Part shown: positions 1-8,900 of the stretch, piece after piece
Numbering within the stretch: the stretch's first letter is position 1
Layout: every line of letters starts with the position of its first letter
NCBI GenBank assembly: GCA_045589455.1
Contig: JAZNPC010000070.1
Span: 1 to 64,000, forward strand
DNA length: 64,000 nt
Direction of reading: 5' to 3'
Origin: RGIG990 sp045589455
Lineage (GTDB): Bacteria > Verrucomicrobiota > Kiritimatiellia > RFP12 > UBA3636
Position numbers and translations under genes: made by a program
Notes under the pieces: model-generated
What the model was told of the DNA's origin: nothing
Database searches by the model: none
Seen by the model: the letters and a program-made list of their open reading frames with translations, nothing else

Positions 1-2224
1 GGTCCTTGATAAAACAAAGGATATTTATACACGCATAATCACAGCGCTTTGCTTAGTAGGCGTAATTGCTGGTGTGCTAGGAGTTATTGTTTGCGTATCA
101 AATATTGGCGCAGAGTATATCCTTGAGGCTGGATGTGGAATTTCTGAGCCAGTCGTAGGTGTTGCTTCTGTTGCTGAGCCTGCTAAATACACAAGGGTGT
201 CTATTGCATTAACTGTGGTTATCAGCTTGTTGTTTATTGCTATTTATGCACTAATGGGAGTTTTCTCATATAAGAAAATTGAGCTAATAAAAACAGATCA
301 TAGTGATATTTCTTGCAAGTGGTTTGTTATTACTCTTATAGCATTCCTAATGATGAGCGTTGTCTTGATAGGTATGGCAAATCCAAGAGGCGACATCCAG
401 GATAACTTCATTCAAAAGGTTAAGTTCATTTCTTCTCACGCGATTTTTGCTATTTGGATTGGCTATGGTATAGCAATGTCAATCTATCTATTCCGCAAGC
501 AAAAGTGGTTACTAATTCCAGCTCTAGCAGTAAGTGCTTTGTTATTTATTATCCCTATTCGTGAAAATTATGTAAATGCGGATATGGCAGATATTACTAG
601 TGCAGCAGAGCAAAATGGTCACGACTTTGGTTGGCAGTTTGGTAATTATCAGCTTCGTGGTGCAAATGCAATTAATGAAGAGTTATCAAGTGATGAGGAG
701 CCTTTGCCAAATCCTGAGTATCCACCAGAGATGAAACCTAATGCTATATTCTTCGGCGGCACAGATCCTGGACGCTTTGTCCCTACATATATGATTTATT
801 CAGCAAAGGTTCGTCCAGATGTCTTTTTGATTACACAAAATGCATTGGCAGATCCAACCTATATGGATACAATGCGTTCATTGTATGCTGACCAGATTTG
901 GATGCCAACATCAATTGATAATAGTAATGCATTCAATGAATACGTTTATCTTGTCAGGACTGGTCAATTACCTAATCTTGGAGAAATTTCTGATCATGGC
1001 GGAAGAATTCAGGTTAATGGAGCAATGGGGGTTATGGAGATTAATGCCATAATCACAAAGCAGATTTTTGACAAAAATATTGCTTTTCATGATTTTTATG
1101 TTGAGGAAAGTTATGCAATGCGTTGGATGAATCCATATTTGACTCCACATGGTTTGATAATGAAGCTTAATAACAAGGAACTATCGTATCCAGAGTTTAA
1201 CGCTTCCGTCCAAAATGATATGGATTTTTGGGATTGGTATACACGACGTTTAACCTCAAATCCTGCTTATGAGAGAGATGTTGCTGCTCGTAGAGCATTT
1301 TCAAAGCTTCGTGCTTCTATTGCAGGACTATATGCAACTCGTAATATGGTTCAAGCCTCTGAGCGTTCCTTTATTGATGGTATAATTTTGTACCCATATT
1401 CTCCAGAGTGTACGATACGTTATATGCGTGAACTTTTATATCCATATGGTAGATTAGAAGATGCAATATTGTATATCGAGAAATTGGTTTATAAAGATAA
1501 AAATAATCAACAGGCTCAGGCTGCATTATCTACATTACGTGAGCTTTATAATGCTCAAAATAAAATTAAGTTTTTGTATGAAAAAAACATTTCTGCAGTA
1601 AAGAAATATAATGAAGAGAATCCAACAGCAACAATAAGCGAAGATTTGTTGGTTCTTCCAGACGCGGATATGCTAGAGCTTGTAAAGGCTGCTAATATTG
1701 TTGGGAATAGTTCTTTGAGATATGTTGCAATTCGTGATTATTTCTTACGAAAAGACAATATCAATTATAATGTTGCATTCGCGATGCTAAATGAATTAAT
1801 TATGTATTCAAATGTTTCTAACGAAGAATTAATGTTAGTAAAATTGCTACCAAAAAATTTCTTCCAAACATTAAATGATGTAGAGGCTTATCGTGTTGGT
1901 GCAGATATTTATATGCGTCTTGGTGATGTGGATATGGCTATCAAGTTTCTTTCAACAGTCTTACGTATTGAGCCAAATGATTGGCGTTCTTGGTCTAGTT
2001 ATTGTACTTTGCAATACAGCAAGTATAACAATGTTCAAAGATCGGTTGAAATTTTGAGTACTGCAGAACAAGCATCTAAAGCGAGTGGTGAGTATGAAGA
2101 GTTTCGTGCACTTGTTGCATCTCATCCTCTTCTTGAGCAGCTATATGCAATACTCATTCAAATGCGTACTCAGGGTGCTCCAAATGGGGGTGCAAACAAT
2201 TCAAGAATGATGATGGGTAGATAA
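1..2224 (+). CDS. DUF2723-family membrane protein, C-terminal part (5' end outside window)
   Basis: The frame is open from base 2, so the start lies upstream and only the C-terminal part is visible. Its first ~165 residues hold about four hydrophobic membrane segments. A soluble part follows with GGTDPGRFVPTYMIYSAK and a nearby RPDVFLITQNALADPTYM, which I recognise from DUF2723 (PF11028) proteins. These are polytopic membrane proteins related to GT-C glycosyltransferases and protein O-mannosyltransferases, common in Bacteroidota and PVC bacteria. The last ~250 residues are helical and TPR-like (for example MRLGDVDMAIKFLSTVLRIE). The likely role is transfer of a lipid-linked sugar at the outer face of the inner membrane, but substrate and activity are unknown. 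Its stop codon shares one base with the next start, so the two genes are probably translationally coupled. Confidence 0.75.
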   Translation, partial: VLDKTKDIYTRIITALCLVGVIAGVLGVIVCVSNIGAEYILEAGCGISEPVVGVASVAEPAKYTRVSIALTVVISLLFIAIYALMGVFSYKKIELIKTDHSDISCKWFVITLIAFLMMSVVLIGMANPRGDIQDNFIQKVKFISSHAIFAIWIGYGIAMSIYLFRKQKWLLIPALAVSALLFIIPIRENYVNADMADITSAAEQNGHDFGWQFGNYQLRGANAINEELSSDEEPLPNPEYPPEMKPNAIFFGGTDPGRFVPTYMIYSAKVRPDVFLITQNALADPTYMDTMRSLYADQIWMPTSIDNSNAFNEYVYLVRTGQLPNLGEISDHGGRIQVNGAMGVMEINAIITKQIFDKNIAFHDFYVEESYAMRWMNPYLTPHGLIMKLNNKELSYPEFNASVQNDMDFWDWYTRRLTSNPAYERDVAARRAFSKLRASIAGLYATRNMVQASERSFIDGIILYPYSPECTIRYMRELLYPYGRLEDAILYIEKLVYKDKNNQQAQAALSTLRELYNAQNKIKFLYEKNISAVKKYNEENPTATISEDLLVLPDADMLELVKAANIVGNSSLRYVAIRDYFLRKDNINYNVAFAMLNELIMYSNVSNEELMLVKLLPKNFFQTLNDVEAYRVGADIYMRLGDVDMAIKFLSTVLRIEPNDWRSWSSYCTLQYSKYNNVQRSVEILSTAEQASKASGEYEEFRALVASHPLLEQLYAILIQMRTQGAPNGGANNSRMMMGR

Positions 2225-2661
2225 TGGAAACTTATAATTCTGAAAATACTCAAAAGTCTGTAAATCAGCAACAAAATTCTTCAGGTGATGCTTTTTCGTA
2301 TGATGAGTTGTCTCTTGAAGAGCAGCGCATTCAACTTGAGAAAGAGCTTCTTGAATTAGAGCGACAGAAGCTCGATGATATGCAGCGTAATCGAGAGCTA
2401 GATGAATCTGGAGAGGTGGATATATCTGCAAAACACCTTGTTATGGTTGCATTGGTATGTCTATTGTTTTCAGGAATTATCAGTTTTTTATGTGGGTTTG
2501 ATGCAGGTAAAAAATTTGCACCACCACCAAAATATGTTGAATTAGATAAGAATTTTATCAAGGCAGTAACCCCAAGCGCATTACCAAAGGAAGAAGACAA
2601 ATTCCAATGGATGTTGAAAGCTGCAAAGCCAGAGACAGCACTTTTAATTCACATTAAATAA
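2224..2661 (+). CDS. Small single-pass membrane protein, unknown function
   Basis: A 145-residue protein that I do not recognise. Residues 1-30 are polar and rich in N, Q and S. Residues ~31-65 form an acidic, Glu/Leu/Arg-rich heptad-like stretch (LEEQRIQLEKELLELERQ) that looks like a coiled coil. One transmembrane helix follows at ~70-90 (HLVMVALVCLLFSGIISFL), then a short tail with PPPKYVELDKNF. The ATG overlaps the stop of the DUF2723 gene by one base, so it is very likely co-translated with it and may act as an accessory or anchoring subunit. That partnership is inferred from gene order only. A 36-base gap separates it from xylB, so all of these genes could share one transcript. Confidence 0.6.
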   Translation: METYNSENTQKSVNQQQNSSGDAFSYDELSLEEQRIQLEKELLELERQKLDDMQRNRELDESGEVDISAKHLVMVALVCLLFSGIISFLCGFDAGKKFAPPPKYVELDKNFIKAVTPSALPKEEDKFQWMLKAAKPETALLIHIK

Positions 2662-2697
2662 ATGTGGTAGGGTAGGTTTTTAAAAAAAGAGGATTTT

Positions 2698-4203
2698 ATG
2701 AATTATTATATTGGAATTGATTTAGGTACGTCAGCAATGAAGTGCTTGCTTGTAGATTCTACAGGCAAGGTTTGCAAGGAGGCATCTCGTGAATATCCTC
2801 TTTCATTTCCTAAACCAACCTGGAGTGAGCAAGCACCTGAGGATTGGTGGAAGGCATGCTGTGAGTGTGTCGCTGAGCTAATTTCAGATATAGATGCAAA
2901 TGAGGTTAAGGCAATTGGTTGTGCTGGACAAATGCATGGATTGGTTGCGCTTGATGCAGAGGATAAGGTTATTCGCCCAGCAATCCTTTGGAATGATGCT
3001 CGTACTTCTGCAGAGGTTGATTATTTGAATAACGAGATAGGTAAGCCTGCACTAGCTAATGCCTCTGGTAATATTGCTTTTGCTGGGTTTACTGCACCAA
3101 AGCTCCTATGGATGCGCAATAATGAGCCAGAAACATTTGCTCGTATTAAGCGCATTATGCTACCGAAGGATTATATTAATTATCTTCTTACAGGTGTACA
3201 TGCAACAGAGTTTTCTGATGCAGCAGGTATGCTTTTAGTAGATGTAAAAAATAAGTGCTGGTCAAAGGAGCTTATTAATATATGTGGTGTTACGGAGGAG
3301 CAGCTTCCTAAGCTATTCCCTAATAGTGCATGTGTAGTTGGCTCGCTAACTGAAGCTGCTGCACAACAGCTTGCTCTTCCTGCTTCTGTAAAGGTTGTGG
3401 CTGGTGCTGGTGATAATGCAGCAGCGGCTGTGGCTATGAATGTTGTGAAGGAGGGAACCTGCAATATTTCTCTTGGCACTTCAGGTACTGTTCTTATTCC
3501 AACCGAGAGCTTCTGCATGGATCCAAATAATGCGCTTCATTCCTTTGGTTCTGCAGATGGGAATTATCTTCTCCTTGCATGTATTCTTTCAGCAGCAAGC
3601 TGCAATAAATGGCTATGCGATGAAATCTTAAAGACAAAGGATTATGCTCAAGAGCAGGTAAATATTACAGATGAAAAGCTTGGTAATAATCCTGTTTATT
3701 TCTTGCCATATTTGATGGGTGAGCGTAGTCCAATTAATGATACAAATGCACGTGCAGCCTTCATTGGTATGAGCATGGATACACCTCGTGAGGCACTTGT
3801 TCAGTCAGTTCTAGAGGGTGTTGCATTTGCGGTTCGAGATAATTTTGAGGTGGCTCGATCACTTGGAATTAACCTAAGCTCAAGTATGATTTGTGGTGGT
3901 GGTGCTCAATCAAAGCTTTGGGTAAAGATTATTGCCAATGTACTCAATATGCCAATTCGTCTTCCATTTGTTAAAGAGGGACCTGGCTATGGTGGAGCAT
4001 TGCTTGCTATGGTTGGAGCAGGCGAATACGAAAGCATTCAGGCTTGTCTTGAAGGCTTGTTTGGTGCACAGGAGCAGGAGTTTTATGCAAATGGCAACAA
4101 TATGATTATGCCAACAGAAGAGCTTGCTGCACGCTATGAAGAGCGTTATCAGCAGTATAAGAAGCTATATCCTGCATTAAAACCATTTTTTAATAACATT
4201 TAA
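2698..4203 (+). CDS. xylB: Xylulokinase
   Basis: A 501-residue FGGY-family sugar kinase, the usual length for XylB, which phosphorylates D-xylulose with ATP in the cytoplasm. Visible features are the N-terminal phosphate-binding loop (GIDLGTSAMKCLL, residues ~5-17), the xylulokinase-typical GCAGQMHGLV near residue 80, the second-domain ATP-binding segment with NISLGTSGTV, and a C-terminal CGGGAQSKLW segment. It lies 28 bases upstream of xylA in the same direction, the order of a minimal xylose-to-pentose-phosphate operon. An AGAGG sequence precedes the ATG. No xylose repressor gene or operator was seen in the window. The GH31 alpha-xylosidase at 53 kb could supply free xylose from xyloglucan-type oligosaccharides. 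Confidence 0.95.
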   Translation: MNYYIGIDLGTSAMKCLLVDSTGKVCKEASREYPLSFPKPTWSEQAPEDWWKACCECVAELISDIDANEVKAIGCAGQMHGLVALDAEDKVIRPAILWNDARTSAEVDYLNNEIGKPALANASGNIAFAGFTAPKLLWMRNNEPETFARIKRIMLPKDYINYLLTGVHATEFSDAAGMLLVDVKNKCWSKELINICGVTEEQLPKLFPNSACVVGSLTEAAAQQLALPASVKVVAGAGDNAAAAVAMNVVKEGTCNISLGTSGTVLIPTESFCMDPNNALHSFGSADGNYLLLACILSAASCNKWLCDEILKTKDYAQEQVNITDEKLGNNPVYFLPYLMGERSPINDTNARAAFIGMSMDTPREALVQSVLEGVAFAVRDNFEVARSLGINLSSSMICGGGAQSKLWVKIIANVLNMPIRLPFVKEGPGYGGALLAMVGAGEYESIQACLEGLFGAQEQEFYANGNNMIMPTEELAARYEERYQQYKKLYPALKPFFNNI

Positions 4204-4231
4204 ATTATAACAATAAACAACGGAGAAAATT

Positions 4232-5548
4232 ATGGAATATTTCCCACAAATTTCTAAGATCCCATATGAGGGCAGCTCAAGCAAAAATGCTTTTGCTTTT
4301 AAGTATTACAATCCTGAGCAAATCGTTATGGGTAAGCCAATGAAGGAGCACCTTCCATTTGCTATGGCATGGTGGCATAATCTTTGTGCAGCTGGAACAG
4401 ATATGTTTGGTAGAGACACAGCAGATAAGAGCTTTGGTACAGAGCGTGGCACAATGGAGCATGCAAAGGCAAAGGTTGATGCCGGCTTTGAATTTATGCA
4501 GAAGCTAGGTATTGAATATTTCTGCTTCCACGATGTTGATATTGTTCCAGAGGCAGCTGATATTAAAGAGACAAATCGTCGCCTTGATGAAATTACAGAT
4601 TATATGCTTGAAAAAATGAAGGCAACAGGCATTAAGTGTCTATGGGGTACAGCTAATATGTTTAGCAACCCACGCTTCATGAATGGTGCTGGAAGCACAA
4701 ATTCTGCTGATGTTTTCTGCTTTGCAGCAGCTCAGGTAAAGAAGGCTCTTGAGCTAACTGTAAAGCTTGGCGGTAAGGGCTATGTATTCTGGGGTGGACG
4801 CGAGGGCTATGAAACTCTTCTAAATACAGATGTTAAGTTTGAGCAAGAGAATATCGCTAAGCTAATGAAGATGGCTGTTAAGTATGGTCGCAGCATTGGC
4901 TTTAATGGGGATTTCTATATTGAGCCAAAACCAAAAGAGCCAATGAAGCACCAGTATGATTTCGATGCTGCAACAGCAATTGGTTTCCTACGTCAGTATG
5001 GATTGGATAAGGACTTCAAGATGAACATTGAAGCTAACCACGCAACACTAGCAGGTCACACCTTCCAGCATGATTTGCGTATCTCTGCTATCAATGGCAT
5101 GCTTGGCTCTATTGATGCTAACCAAGGCGATTATCTTCTTGGCTGGGATACAGATGAATTTCCATGCAATGTTTATGAGACAACTATGTGCATGTATGAG
5201 GTTCTCAAGGCTGGTGGTCTAACAGGTGGCTTCAACTTTGATGCAAAGAACCGCCGTCCAAGCTACACAGTTGAGGATATGTTCCACGCATTTATTCTTG
5301 GTATGGATAGCTTTGCTCTAGGTTTGCTAAAGGCAGCTGAGCTTATCGAGGATGGTCGCATAGATAGCTTCATTGCAGAGCGTTATTCTAGCTATGCAAC
5401 TGGTATTGGAGCAAAGATTCGTGCTGATGAAACATCACTTGAAGAGCTAGCTGCATACGCTGAGGAAATGGGTGCTCCAGCACTACCTGGCAGTGGCAGA
5501 CAGGAATACCTTGAGAGCATTGTAAATCAGGTTATGTACAAGATGTAA
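4232..5548 (+). CDS. xylA: Xylose isomerase
   Basis: A 438-residue xylose isomerase, typical for the longer type II enzymes, converting D-xylose to D-xylulose in a metal-dependent TIM barrel. Recognisable parts are the FCFHDVD catalytic-histidine region (residues ~97-103), GGREGYETLLNTD, the metal-binding IEPKPKEPMKHQYDFD segment and MNIEANHATLAGHTFQHD. GGAG precedes the ATG. It forms an operon with xylB. The gene is complete, but its last 210 bases (from 5339) occur again in diverged form at 8976-9185 beyond a foreign island. The normal transcription terminator therefore appears to have been separated from this copy: the sequence right after the stop belongs to the island. Confidence 0.95.
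   Translation: MEYFPQISKIPYEGSSSKNAFAFKYYNPEQIVMGKPMKEHLPFAMAWWHNLCAAGTDMFGRDTADKSFGTERGTMEHAKAKVDAGFEFMQKLGIEYFCFHDVDIVPEAADIKETNRRLDEITDYMLEKMKATGIKCLWGTANMFSNPRFMNGAGSTNSADVFCFAAAQVKKALELTVKLGGKGYVFWGGREGYETLLNTDVKFEQENIAKLMKMAVKYGRSIGFNGDFYIEPKPKEPMKHQYDFDAATAIGFLRQYGLDKDFKMNIEANHATLAGHTFQHDLRISAINGMLGSIDANQGDYLLGWDTDEFPCNVYETTMCMYEVLKAGGLTGGFNFDAKNRRPSYTVEDMFHAFILGMDSFALGLLKAAELIEDGRIDSFIAERYSSYATGIGAKIRADETSLEELAAYAEEMGAPALPGSGRQEYLESIVNQVMYKM
5339..5548 (+). repeat. xylA 3'-end repeat, upstream copy
   Basis: These last 210 bases of xylA, including the stop codon, align without gaps to 8976-9185. By hand count 30 positions differ (about 86% identity), nearly all in third codon positions, and only 5 of 69 residues change. 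Such a pattern means two alleles or paralogues diverged under selection for function, not a recent duplication in place. The two copies bracket the foreign island at 5549-8975. Confidence 0.9.
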
Positions 5549-6120
5549 TATTACTCTAAAGTAATAGACGTAAAAACAACAAATTCCAACTAAATAAAGT
5601 TAAGGATTTTGTTATAAAAAAGCGTACTCTTAGCAGAGTGTCCGTAAGACAGTAATCTATCAAAAATTACGAATTACGGCATCTGTTAGGCAGGATTGGA
5701 AACAAGCAGACGACATTCAACTTCGGTTGGGTGTCGTCTGTTTTTTGTGCGTTTATGGGGTGAAAACCGCTTATTTTTCGACCTATAGGGCAAGGATAGT
5801 GAAATGAGTGAAATAGTTGTCGTTATCGTGATAAAACTCTATTAAACAGCAAATCACGCCATAATGAATGCAGTTCGTTAGAAAATGTGAATGTTTACGA
5901 TTCCGCAAGCAATCACACAAAACCGTTAAGTCGATAGTCGGGTATTTCAATGCCGAGTATGTTGAATGCCGCTATAATCGCCCTATTGCCATCGGTTCAT
6001 AGAAAAGTTACACTTTAATGCGATAAATTTCGGTGAACCTATTGAAAAATGCCACATCTTTATGCTACAATGTGTGTACACACGTTTTGGCGTTCAAAAT
6101 CGAAGCTATGGAGATAAATT
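5549..6120. other. Left non-coding part of the foreign island
   Basis: This 572-base stretch between xylA and the first radical-SAM gene has no convincing gene. It holds a strong hairpin terminator (5707-5746). Base usage from about 5690 onward resembles the radical-SAM genes rather than the local genes. A short minus-strand stretch around 5913-6000 reads like protein for ~25 codons but has no start and stops on both sides, so it may be a decayed gene remnant. No integrase, transposase or clear inverted-repeat end was found. Confidence 0.5.
5707..5746 (+). terminator. Intrinsic terminator with TTCG tetraloop
   Basis: A 15-base stem, CAGACGACATTCAAC pairing with GTTGGGTGTCGTCTG including two G-U pairs, closes on a TTCG loop and is followed by six T. 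This is a textbook Rho-independent terminator. It probably ends a transcript of the island's original host, or now ends xylBA transcription. Confidence 0.85.
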
Positions 6121-7023
6121 ATGAAACTTTCATCTTTTTTGCATTTTACCGCTTTTGGCGTAAAAACAATTTTGTTTAGAAAGAAATCGCCAATCCTCGG
6201 AACTGTAATCGTAACAGACAAATGCAACCTGCATTGCAAGCACTGTTCCGTCAACAATATCACATCAATCGTCCATCCGTATGAACAAATCCGGCAAGAA
6301 ATGCAGCAGCTATATGACATGGGTGTTCGCATTTTGTTCTTTTGCGGCGGCGAAACATTTCTTTGGAAAGATGGCGAACGCACTCTCAGAGATTTGGTCA
6401 TTGAAGCAAAAAACATGGGATTCCTCATCGTCAACGTAGTTACGAATGGAACATTTCCCATTGATCTCCCAGAAGCAGATTTGATTCTTTTGAGCTTGGA
6501 TGGAGACAAGCAGCGTCATAATGAAGTTCGTGGAGATACCTACGACACTATCATGAAGAACATCAGCAATGCTACCGCAGATAATATCTGCTTCTATATG
6601 GCGATCAATCAAATCAACAAAGACTATGTACGAGATGTATGCTTAACTGCTCGTGATACCAAAAATGTTCGTGCTGTATCGTTCAATTTCCATACGCCAT
6701 ATCCCGACACAAAGGAATTGGCTTTGAGCAAAGAGGAAAAAGCCAAGTGTTGTGATACGATAACTCAAATGATGAAAGAAGGCGCACCTGTTTTCAACCT
6801 TAAAAGTGCGTTCCCATATCTCATCGAAAACAGATTCCCGACACCTTGCCATCAGTGCGTTGTCATGGAAAACGGAAAGTTATCTACTTGTGGTCGCTGC
6901 ATAGATGTTCCTGGTCTTTGCGATCAGTGTGGATACTTCTTTGTTGCTGAATATACGCTTCTGTTCAAAGGCAATCCCAAAATAATCTTTGAGATGCTTC
7001 ATACATACTTGAAGTACATTTAG
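6121..7023 (+). CDS. Radical SAM protein with Cys-rich C-terminus (foreign island)
   Basis: A 300-residue radical SAM enzyme. The [4Fe-4S]/SAM motif is CNLHCKHC (Cys 35, 39, 42), followed by the GGE-type motif FCGGETFLW (~residues 75-83) and the VTNGTFP and LLSLDGD strands of the partial TIM barrel. The C-terminus carries paired cysteines (PCHQC, STCGRC, LCDQC, residues ~243-270), which resembles a SPASM/Twitch-type auxiliary cluster. Such proteins modify peptides or small molecules, but I cannot name a substrate. GGAG precedes the ATG. It lies 7 bases before a HemN-like radical SAM gene, so the two form a tight operon with the MobC-like gene. Codon use (CCG, CGG, TCG, CCC) differs clearly from flanking genes, supporting horizontal transfer. 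Confidence 0.8.
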   Translation: MKLSSFLHFTAFGVKTILFRKKSPILGTVIVTDKCNLHCKHCSVNNITSIVHPYEQIRQEMQQLYDMGVRILFFCGGETFLWKDGERTLRDLVIEAKNMGFLIVNVVTNGTFPIDLPEADLILLSLDGDKQRHNEVRGDTYDTIMKNISNATADNICFYMAINQINKDYVRDVCLTARDTKNVRAVSFNFHTPYPDTKELALSKEEKAKCCDTITQMMKEGAPVFNLKSAFPYLIENRFPTPCHQCVVMENGKLSTCGRCIDVPGLCDQCGYFFVAEYTLLFKGNPKIIFEMLHTYLKYI

Positions 7024-7030
7024 GAGTAAT

Positions 7031-8284
7031 ATGAGTTTCATTACAAGTTTAACGAGAATGTGGCTTACACGGACAACGAAGCCATTTACGTTCAAAAATG
7101 AATATGACCGGATATTGCCGTTTGCAGAGTGCGAAAACCTTGGACTGTATGTTCATATCCCTTTCTGCAAAAGTATCTGCAACTTTTGCCCTTATTGCAA
7201 AGTGCGATATTCCGCTGAATTATGTGATAGATACATAGATTCTTTGATTCAAGAAATACACCTTGTAGGTAGCCAACACGCAGAACGGAAAAAAGTAACC
7301 AGCCTCTATTTTGGCGGAGGAACACCGGCTCTTGCAGCCAATCGTATAAAAGAAATTGTTGATGCTTTGAATGACCACTTTGTCATCACAGAGGGGATTG
7401 GATTGGAACTTCATCCCGATAATGTGAATGTTGAAGTGTTGCAAACATTGAAAAATGCAGGCGTAACTAAAATCAGCATCGGCATTCAATCGTTCTGCGA
7501 TAAGTATCAGAAGATTCTTGGCAGAAAGGAAATTGATACCACTGCAATGATGTCTGCTTTGACGGCGGTTCCTTTTGAAACTGTTTCAATGGACTTCATC
7601 TTTGCGCTGCCTGGACAAACCTATGATGATTTGAAATCCGATATTGACAAGGCTTTTTCGTTGGGTGCAAATCATGTTGCTATATACCCATTTATTGATT
7701 TTACTTTTACAGAAAGTCCTGTTGCTGCAATGCAAAAAAAAGAAAAACGAGAGTTACTGGATGCTATCACACAATACTGTTTGGGCAAAGGATATTCTCG
7801 GAGTTCTATATGGACTTTCTCAAGCGAACCGGACGCAAACTATTCATCAATGACCAGAGATAATTTTCTCGGATTCGGTTGTTCTGCTACAAGCCTATTC
7901 AAAGGGCAATTCAAAATCAATACTTTTGATGTGGAGTCCTACTGCGAAAGGATTCGTTCCGGCAACCTCGCCACATCATTGACAATTCGCTTTACCAAAC
8001 GGCAACGAATGATTTACTGGCTGTTCTGGACGGCATACAGTACAAGAGTATATGCACGAGATTTTGAAAAATTCTTTGGTGTGCCGTTGAAAAAAATGTA
8101 TGGATTTGAGCTTTGGGGTGCAAAGCGATTAGGCTTCATCAAAGAACAAGATGGTACTTATGAAATGACACTAAAGGGTGCGTTTTACTATCACTACTAT
8201 GAGAATTTTTACACGTTGTCTTATATCGACAAGATGTGGGGCATCATGCGAAAAGAAGCATTCCCCGAACATATCAAACTGTAA
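7031..8284 (+). CDS. HemN/HemW-like radical SAM protein (foreign island)
   Basis: A 417-residue protein of the coproporphyrinogen III oxidase-like radical SAM superfamily. LYVHIPFCKSICNFCPYCK contains the C-x3-C-x2-C cluster motif (Cys 46, 50, 53) plus Cys 56. LYFGGGTPAL near residue 95 is the usual SAM-binding GGGTP motif, followed by ELHPDNV and KISIGIQSFCDKYQKILGR. The C-terminal third corresponds to the HemN accessory domain. HemW-type proteins handle heme; others in this superfamily are methylases or cyclopropanases. Annotation as an oxygen-independent coproporphyrinogen oxidase would be unsafe. AGGAG precedes the ATG, 7 bases after the other radical SAM gene, implying joint function. 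Codon use is foreign to the window. Confidence 0.8.
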   Translation: MSFITSLTRMWLTRTTKPFTFKNEYDRILPFAECENLGLYVHIPFCKSICNFCPYCKVRYSAELCDRYIDSLIQEIHLVGSQHAERKKVTSLYFGGGTPALAANRIKEIVDALNDHFVITEGIGLELHPDNVNVEVLQTLKNAGVTKISIGIQSFCDKYQKILGRKEIDTTAMMSALTAVPFETVSMDFIFALPGQTYDDLKSDIDKAFSLGANHVAIYPFIDFTFTESPVAAMQKKEKRELLDAITQYCLGKGYSRSSIWTFSSEPDANYSSMTRDNFLGFGCSATSLFKGQFKINTFDVESYCERIRSGNLATSLTIRFTKRQRMIYWLFWTAYSTRVYARDFEKFFGVPLKKMYGFELWGAKRLGFIKEQDGTYEMTLKGAFYYHYYENFYTLSYIDKMWGIMRKEAFPEHIKL

Positions 8285-8302
8285 AAGGATGGTGAGCACC
8301 CT

Positions 8303-8494
8303 ATGCCAGATAACAGAAATCGTAAACGACCAATACAAGTAAAATTTTTTGTAAATGCTACAGAACTTGAGTTGATAAAAAAGCGGATGACTGATTTGGG
8401 GATGGACAACCTTAGTGCCTATCTTCGCAATATGGCGCTTGGCAACACTTGCGAAAATCAAAAAGTGGACGAGAACACAGAAACAAAAAACTGA
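8303..8494 (+). CDS. MobC-like mobilisation accessory protein (orphan)
   Basis: A 63-residue protein starting with a basic stretch (RNRKRPIQVKFFVNATELELI) followed by a ribbon-helix-helix-like fold (KKRMTDLGMDNLSAYLRNMAL). It resembles the MobC relaxosome accessory proteins of conjugative or mobilisable elements in Gram-positive gut bacteria, which bind oriT and assist the relaxase. No relaxase is present nearby, so the gene is an orphan, and MobC proteins are often longer, so this one may be shortened. AAAGGATGG lies upstream of the ATG, 18 bases after the HemN-like gene. The hairpin-rich sequence just downstream fits an oriT-like site. The family call rests on pattern recognition only. Confidence 0.6.
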   Translation: MPDNRNRKRPIQVKFFVNATELELIKKRMTDLGMDNLSAYLRNMALGNTCENQKVDENTETKN

Positions 8495-8900
8495 AAATTT
8501 TATCATTTAGCACCGATGGTGCGTAGCCAATTTCTTTGAAATTGTTAAAGGGTTTGGGATGTTTCCCAACAAGGTTTTGCAAAAGATCAGCAAGGCTGAA
8601 ATTTTGCAAAACGCACGAGTGGGTACCTCCGTGCGCTGCTTGCCAAGTATGAAATCGCAGAGTGTACATACACCTGCTGTGCTTGCTATTCCGTAAATCT
8701 CATAATAGCAAGTGCCATTTCCTTAAATGGAAATCGGCGGCAACCGCCGCCTTGTCTGCCCAAAAGCGAAAAGGACGGACGCTGTCAATGGCGGCGAAGC
8801 CGTTCATCTTGACCATTGACAGCGTTCGTCTGTTTTGCTATCTCTGCGAGATTTGCGTGAAGCGAATTGAAACGAATGAACGAAAAGGAGGCTTGACGAA
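8495..8900. other. Hairpin-rich, oriT-like non-coding stretch
   Basis: About 400 bases packed with small inverted repeats: GCACC/GGTGC near 8511-8523, TTGGGA/TTCCCAA near 8554-8571, CGCACG (8612-8617)/CGTGCG (8630-8635), ATTTCC/GGAAAT and CGGCGG/CCGCCG around 8715-8750, and a perfect 12-base pair CGCTGTCAATGG (8780-8791)/CCATTGACAGCG (8813-8824). A direct repeat of TTTTGCAAAA flanks 8575-8611. Lying right behind a MobC-like gene, this looks like an origin of transfer or regulatory region of a mobilisable element. An 80-codon open frame crosses it, but the hairpins explain the sequence better. Confidence 0.45.

Noticed and set aside
5913..6000. Minus-strand stretch reading DGNRAIIAAFNILGIEIPDY
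   Set aside because: Protein-like for ~25 codons but bounded by stops with no start; at most a decayed fragment, and I could not name a family (a Fic/Doc-like DGN motif is too weak).
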